Source: Streptomyces sp. NBC_00775 (GTDB lineage: Bacteria > Actinomycetota > Actinomycetes > Streptomycetales > Streptomycetaceae). Taken from it: 64,000 nt of DNA. This document shows positions 61,228 to 64,000 of this stretch, piece after piece (position 1 is the first letter of the stretch; each line of letters begins with the position of its first letter). A program made the position numbers and the translations under genes. The DNA is taken from the NCBI RefSeq assembly GCF_036347135.1, contig NZ_CP108938.1, forward strand, positions 5,952,001 through 6,016,000, given 5' to 3'. Under the pieces are notes generated by a model. It made no database searches, was not told the DNA's origin, and saw only the letters and a list, made by a program, of their open reading frames with translations.

Positions 61228-61305
61228 TCAGGCAGAGCGCCGACAGCCCATGCTCGTGACGCGCACGTAATCCACGTGCCGGCGTCGAACGAGCATCGGA
61301 AGCAT
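61228..61305 (-). CDS. Putative leader peptide of RRHVD type
   Basis: A 25-codon (or 22-codon from the ATG at 61296) frame encodes a short basic peptide with RRRHVDYVRV, followed by a Cys a few residues before the end. This matches the actinobacterial family of putative leader peptides with the pattern RRHVDLxRVxS and a late Cys, seen before genes of sulfur metabolism. It ends 101 nt upstream of the dioxygenase. Ribosome stalling at its codons could control the downstream gene; this is inference from family position. Confidence 0.7.
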   Translation of the reverse strand: MLPMLVRRRHVDYVRVTSMGCRRSA

Positions 61306-61536
61306 GGAGCAAGAGTACTGCGGTCCACCTGATCCGCCTGTGCCCCACCTCACACTCCGTGCACTCCCCCCGCGAAAACGCAGACGACCCGCGAGCTCGG
61401 GTTCCCTCGCCTCACGGCAGGGAGCCGGCCGGACGTACCGGCGAGCCCGCGGGTCGGGTGACTGCTGGAGATTGGGCCGGGTGCACGCTCGTATCACGCG
61501 CTGGTCCGGCACCGCACTGGATGTGGTGACGGGCCG

Positions 61537-61575
61537 CTAGCCCGCAGCCACCTCACGCGTCCGGTTTGCATACAT
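61537..61575 (-). CDS. Possible 12-aa small ORF with strong ribosome site
   Basis: GAGAGGAGGTGG lies 9 nt upstream of an ATG (61575) that opens MYANRTREVAAG and stops at 61537. No longer frame follows. It lies 50 nt downstream of the NTP_transf_6 gene on the same strand. A palindrome ACCGATCGGT (61618-61627) covers the end of that gene. The strong site with such a short frame is unusual. It could be a leader peptide or a chance match. The rest of 61306-61626 shows nothing else. Confidence 0.35.
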   Translation of the reverse strand: MYANRTREVAAG

Positions 61576-61626
61576 CTGCCGAACCACCTCCTCTCTCGTG
61601 TGCACCACACCCTAGGAACCGATCGG

Positions 61627-62418
61627 TCACGGATCAACCGCTTTTTCGAAAGCTTCGCGAGGGCGGGGAAGAGGGTCGCGCCGCGCAGGTCGGGGCCATG
61701 ACATGACCCGCAACTCCGGCCACGCCTCCCGCCACCGCGCCGTCTTCGTCTCGTACGCCTCCCGAGGCGCCAGTACCGGATTGGGCCGCACCACCAGGTT
61801 GAAGACGTCGGCCAGCCCATGCGGCGCGTAGACCCGCCACTGGCCGTCCGGCTCCAGTCGCACCCCCAGGCAGCACGTCGTCGACGCGAAGGAGTCGATC
61901 GCTGACTCCACGGAGTCGTGGGGCGGGCAGGGGACGCCGAATTTCCGCTCGTACCAGAGGTGGACGCGGGCCTCGTTGCGGATCTCGACGTCTGCCGGGA
62001 GGTCGGAGAAGGCCTCGCGGCCGGCGCGGATCGCCGCGTCCTCGGCTTCCCAGGAGAGGTCCGTGGCGTCGAAGTAGAAGAGGTCGTAGTCCTTGATGGC
62101 GTGGGCGGGGGGCCGGCCGGTGACGACGTTCCAGACGGTCTGGAAGAGGCAGCCGGCGGTGAGGTACCAGTGGGGGAGGTTCAGGGTGGCGGAGCGTTCG
62201 AGGATTTTCAGGAGTATGTCGTTGTGGGAGAGCGTCGTGCGGAGGGCGCTGAGCTGGGCGTCCAGGGGGAGGCGGGCGATCGGTGAGGGGGTCTGCTGGG
62301 GCGGGCGGGGCGGGATTCCGGCGTACAACGATTTCGTCCAAACTTTGGGGAACCTGGTGTGGGCTGGGTCACGTTCGAGTTGAATGATGACGAGTGAGCG
62401 AACTGTCGCGCCGTACAC
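61627..62418 (-). CDS. NTP_transf_6 family nucleotidyltransferase-like protein
   Basis: The protein matches PF06042 (DUF925): LLKILERSATLNLPHWYLTA, GCLFQTVWNVVTGRPPAHAI, KDYDLFYFDATDLSWEAEDA, and DVEIRNEARVHLWYERKFG. The family has a nucleotidyltransferase-like fold with acidic residues in KDYDLFYFD, but the substrate is unknown. The longest start (62418) overlaps the divergent PAS gene by 25 nt; a TTG at 62328 (LYAGIPPRPPQQ) is an alternative. The core fold begins at about residue 55. Confidence 0.85.
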   Translation of the reverse strand: MYGATVRSLVIIQLERDPAHTRFPKVWTKSLYAGIPPRPPQQTPSPIARLPLDAQLSALRTTLSHNDILLKILERSATLNLPHWYLTAGCLFQTVWNVVTGRPPAHAIKDYDLFYFDATDLSWEAEDAAIRAGREAFSDLPADVEIRNEARVHLWYERKFGVPCPPHDSVESAIDSFASTTCCLGVRLEPDGQWRVYAPHGLADVFNLVVRPNPVLAPREAYETKTARWREAWPELRVMSWPRPARRDPLPRPREAFEKAVDP

Positions 62419-63827
62419 GCGGACGCAGCCTGCAGGGGGTCCAGGTGAGTGCTTCCCGGCGTAGTGGGACCACCGATGAGCTGGGGCCGGATGAGCCCGA
62501 GCGGGATGGTTCGGATCTGCTTGCCGCGCTGTTGGACGGGATGGACGCGGCGCTGTGTGCTTTTGATGCCGATGGTGTCGTGACCCATTGGAATCGGGAG
62601 GCCGAGCGGATTCTGGGGTGGACCGCGGCCGAGGCCGTGGGGCGGCGCGGGTTCGCCGGGTGGGCCGTGCGGACCGCGGACGCGGAGGAAGTGGAAGGGC
62701 GGCTGTTGTCCGTCATGCAGGCGCCCGGGCGGCAGGTGCATGAGTTCGCCCTCCTCACCAAGGACGGCGGGCGGGTGCTGGTGCGGACTCAGTCGGCCGC
62801 CGTGCGCGGTCCCGACGGCAAGCCCGCCGGGGTGTACTGCGCCTTCAGCGAGGTGCATGCCCAGATCGATCTCGAGCGGTCCATCGCGCTGAGCGAGGCG
62901 TTGTTCGAGGACGCCAGCTGGGGTGTGGTGCTGGTGGATGCCGACCTGCGGCCCGCCGTCGTCAACGCTCACGCGGCCCGGGCGCTCGGGACGGGGCGTA
63001 CGGCCGTGCTCGGGCGGCCTCTCGGAGACCTGCTTTCGCAGGGCGTGGAGGAGCTGGAGAGCGCGCTGACCCATGTGCTGGCCGAGGGTGCGCCGCCCGC
63101 GCCGGCCGAGATGTGGGTGAGTGTGCGGACGCCGGAGGGCGAGAAGCGGCGGTGCTGGCGGAGTGGGTTCCTGCGGCTCGCCTCGCCGCTGACGGAGGAA
63201 CCGGTTCCGCTGGGTGTCGGGTGGCTCTTCCAGGATGTGACCGAGTCCAAGCAGACCGAGCAGGAGGCGGCGCTGCTGCGGTTCCGGGCCAATCAGCTGC
63301 ACCGGGCGGCACGGGCCGCGGCCGAGTACGAGGACCCGGGTGAGGCCGCCACGGTTCACCTCGACTTCTCGCTCGCCGGGTTCGCGGATCATGCGCTGCT
63401 CGACCGTGTGGCGGGGGGTTCGGTGGGAGACGGCGAGGGGCCTGTGCGGCTCGTACGGGCCGCCGCCACGCCGGCCGGGGCGCCGGGGCCGAGTGTGCTC
63501 ACCGGGAAGGCCGGGCTGCCCGTGCGCTACGGGGACGGGCACCCCGCGGTGCAGTGCGTGGAGCGCGCCGGGTCCGTACGGGCCAGCGCGGGCGCCGCCG
63601 ATGCCGAACAGGCGCGGGAGTGGGCCGTGGCGCGCCAGTGGCCGCAGGACTCGGTGCACGCCCTGTGCGCGGTGCTGCGCAGCCGGGGGCGGACGCTGGG
63701 CGTCGTGACGTTTCTGCGGGGGGCGGGGCGCAGCCAGTTCGAGCGGGCGGACGCGACGTACGCGGAGGATGTGGCCGTACGGATCGCGATGGCGCTGGAT
63801 CTGGAAGGGGTGGTGGGGCGGTCCTGA
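62394..63827 (+). CDS. PAS-domain sensor protein
   Basis: The 477-aa protein has two PAS domains, one around MDAALCAFDADGVVTHWNRE with GWTAAEAVGRRGFAGW, and one around EDASWGVVLVDADLRPAVVN. A third region resembles GAF (ADHALLDRVAGGSVGDGEGP, LRSRGRTLGVVTFLRGAGR, ending DVAVRIAMALDLE). No kinase, phosphatase or HTH output is present, so it may act by binding a partner. Start given at GTG 62394; GTG at 62445 is an alternative. Confidence 0.85.
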   Translation: MSELSRRTRGRSLQGVQVSASRRSGTTDELGPDEPERDGSDLLAALLDGMDAALCAFDADGVVTHWNREAERILGWTAAEAVGRRGFAGWAVRTADAEEVEGRLLSVMQAPGRQVHEFALLTKDGGRVLVRTQSAAVRGPDGKPAGVYCAFSEVHAQIDLERSIALSEALFEDASWGVVLVDADLRPAVVNAHAARALGTGRTAVLGRPLGDLLSQGVEELESALTHVLAEGAPPAPAEMWVSVRTPEGEKRRCWRSGFLRLASPLTEEPVPLGVGWLFQDVTESKQTEQEAALLRFRANQLHRAARAAAEYEDPGEAATVHLDFSLAGFADHALLDRVAGGSVGDGEGPVRLVRAAATPAGAPGPSVLTGKAGLPVRYGDGHPAVQCVERAGSVRASAGAADAEQAREWAVARQWPQDSVHALCAVLRSRGRTLGVVTFLRGAGRSQFERADATYAEDVAVRIAMALDLEGVVGRS

Positions 63828-63877
63828 GGCGGGACCTGCCCCACTGACTGACTGTCTGACTGTCCGAGTGATCCGGC

Positions 63878-64000
63878 TCAGCGCCGGTAGAAGATCCGGT
63901 CCCCGTACTCCGTCATCACGCGGCCGTTCCACTCGTGGCCGCCGTCGACGTTGCCCGAGCGCAGGAGCGGCGGTTCGATGCCCCGGTCGGCCAGGGCGCC
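63878..64000 (-). CDS. C-terminal end of an unidentified gene
   Basis: A minus-strand frame enters from the right end and stops with TGA at 63880-63878. Its last residues are ALADRGIEPPLLRSGNVDGG, then HEWNGRVMTEYGDRIFYRR. Codon use is typical of Streptomyces coding sequence. The fragment is too short for family assignment. It converges with the PAS gene; GACT repeats lie in the gap. Confidence 0.6.
   Translation of the reverse strand, partial: GALADRGIEPPLLRSGNVDGGHEWNGRVMTEYGDRIFYRR

Noticed and set aside
63843..63866. GACT/GTCT short repeat between the last two genes
   Set aside because: Very short low-complexity run with no structure or neighbours to give it meaning.

Overview
The window is a piece of a high-GC actinobacterial chromosome, almost certainly Streptomyces. 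Signs are about 70% GC, GTG and TTG starts, 4-nt GTGA/ATGA overlaps, the futalosine menaquinone genes mqnD/mqnB, a conservon with CYP157 and CYP154 P450s, a CebR box in front of a cellulase, and FemX. The order of the core genes (mqnDB, serC, acyl-CoA carboxylase operon, pdxH, citrate synthase) agrees with my memory of the S. coelicolor SCO4325-SCO4390 interval, which I could not check. I saw no tRNA, rRNA, CRISPR array, transposase or integrase.

Layout. 1-4.8 kb: end of a HAD phosphatase, a small membrane protein, an extended cold-shock protein, mqnD-mqnB (overlapping), a DUF2771 lipoprotein and an MFS carrier. 4.8-6.9 kb: a DUF3027 gene lying between inverted copies of a dispersed palindromic repeat. 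7-12.4 kb: a 1059-aa protein with a sacsin/Hsp90-type ATPase fold, then two tandem paralogous secreted proteins that share both their C-terminal domain and a conserved upstream block. 12.4-19.4 kb: a CtpE-like P-type ATPase, a DUF2530 protein, an NCS2 purine permease with a structured leader, an RHH regulator, and a MarR-MFS pair with clear operator palindromes. 19.5-20.1 kb: a deletion scar fusing remnants of a DUF4239 gene and a GNAT gene. 20.2-31.2 kb: thpR, an aldo/keto reductase, a DHA2 exporter with an HxlR regulator separated by a 58-bp perfect palindrome, several single-gene enzymes, and a secreted GH5-CBM2 cellulase with a CebR operator and a TTA codon.

31.3-38.3 kb carries serC and a complete conservon (cvnA-B-C-D, then CYP157 and CYP154) with overlapping genes and a 3 x 29-bp repeat in its leader. 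A 1014-aa FAD/Fe-S oxidoreductase follows. 41.6-44.4 kb is accessory: a decayed metallophosphoesterase, a SLATT-like two-TM protein with a doubtful C-terminus and a small secreted protein.

44.4-64 kb: femX, an EamA carrier, then a ten-kb same-strand operon (47.5-57.7 kb): TIGR03084 protein, AtuA-like protein, carboxyltransferase, biotin carboxylase/BCCP, acyl-CoA dehydrogenase, 4-coumarate-CoA-ligase-like enzyme, LiuC/AtuE-like hydratase and TetR. Together these could activate, desaturate, carboxylate and hydrate a branched 3-methyl acyl-CoA, as in leucine/isovalerate or acyclic-terpene catabolism. A palindrome in the promoter region is a good candidate for the TetR site. The window ends with pdxH, a second citrate synthase, an IPNS-like dioxygenase preceded by an RRHVD-type leader peptide, an NTP_transf_6 protein, a PAS-PAS protein and the tail of one more gene.

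I found no complete new defence or biosynthetic system. The most informative unexplained items are the SLATT-like gene and its decayed surroundings, the shared promoter block of the duplicated secreted proteins, the leader peptide upstream of the dioxygenase, the dispersed GGGGCGCGGGGAACTGCGC repeat (one copy carries the stop codon of a carboxylase gene) and several perfect palindromes.
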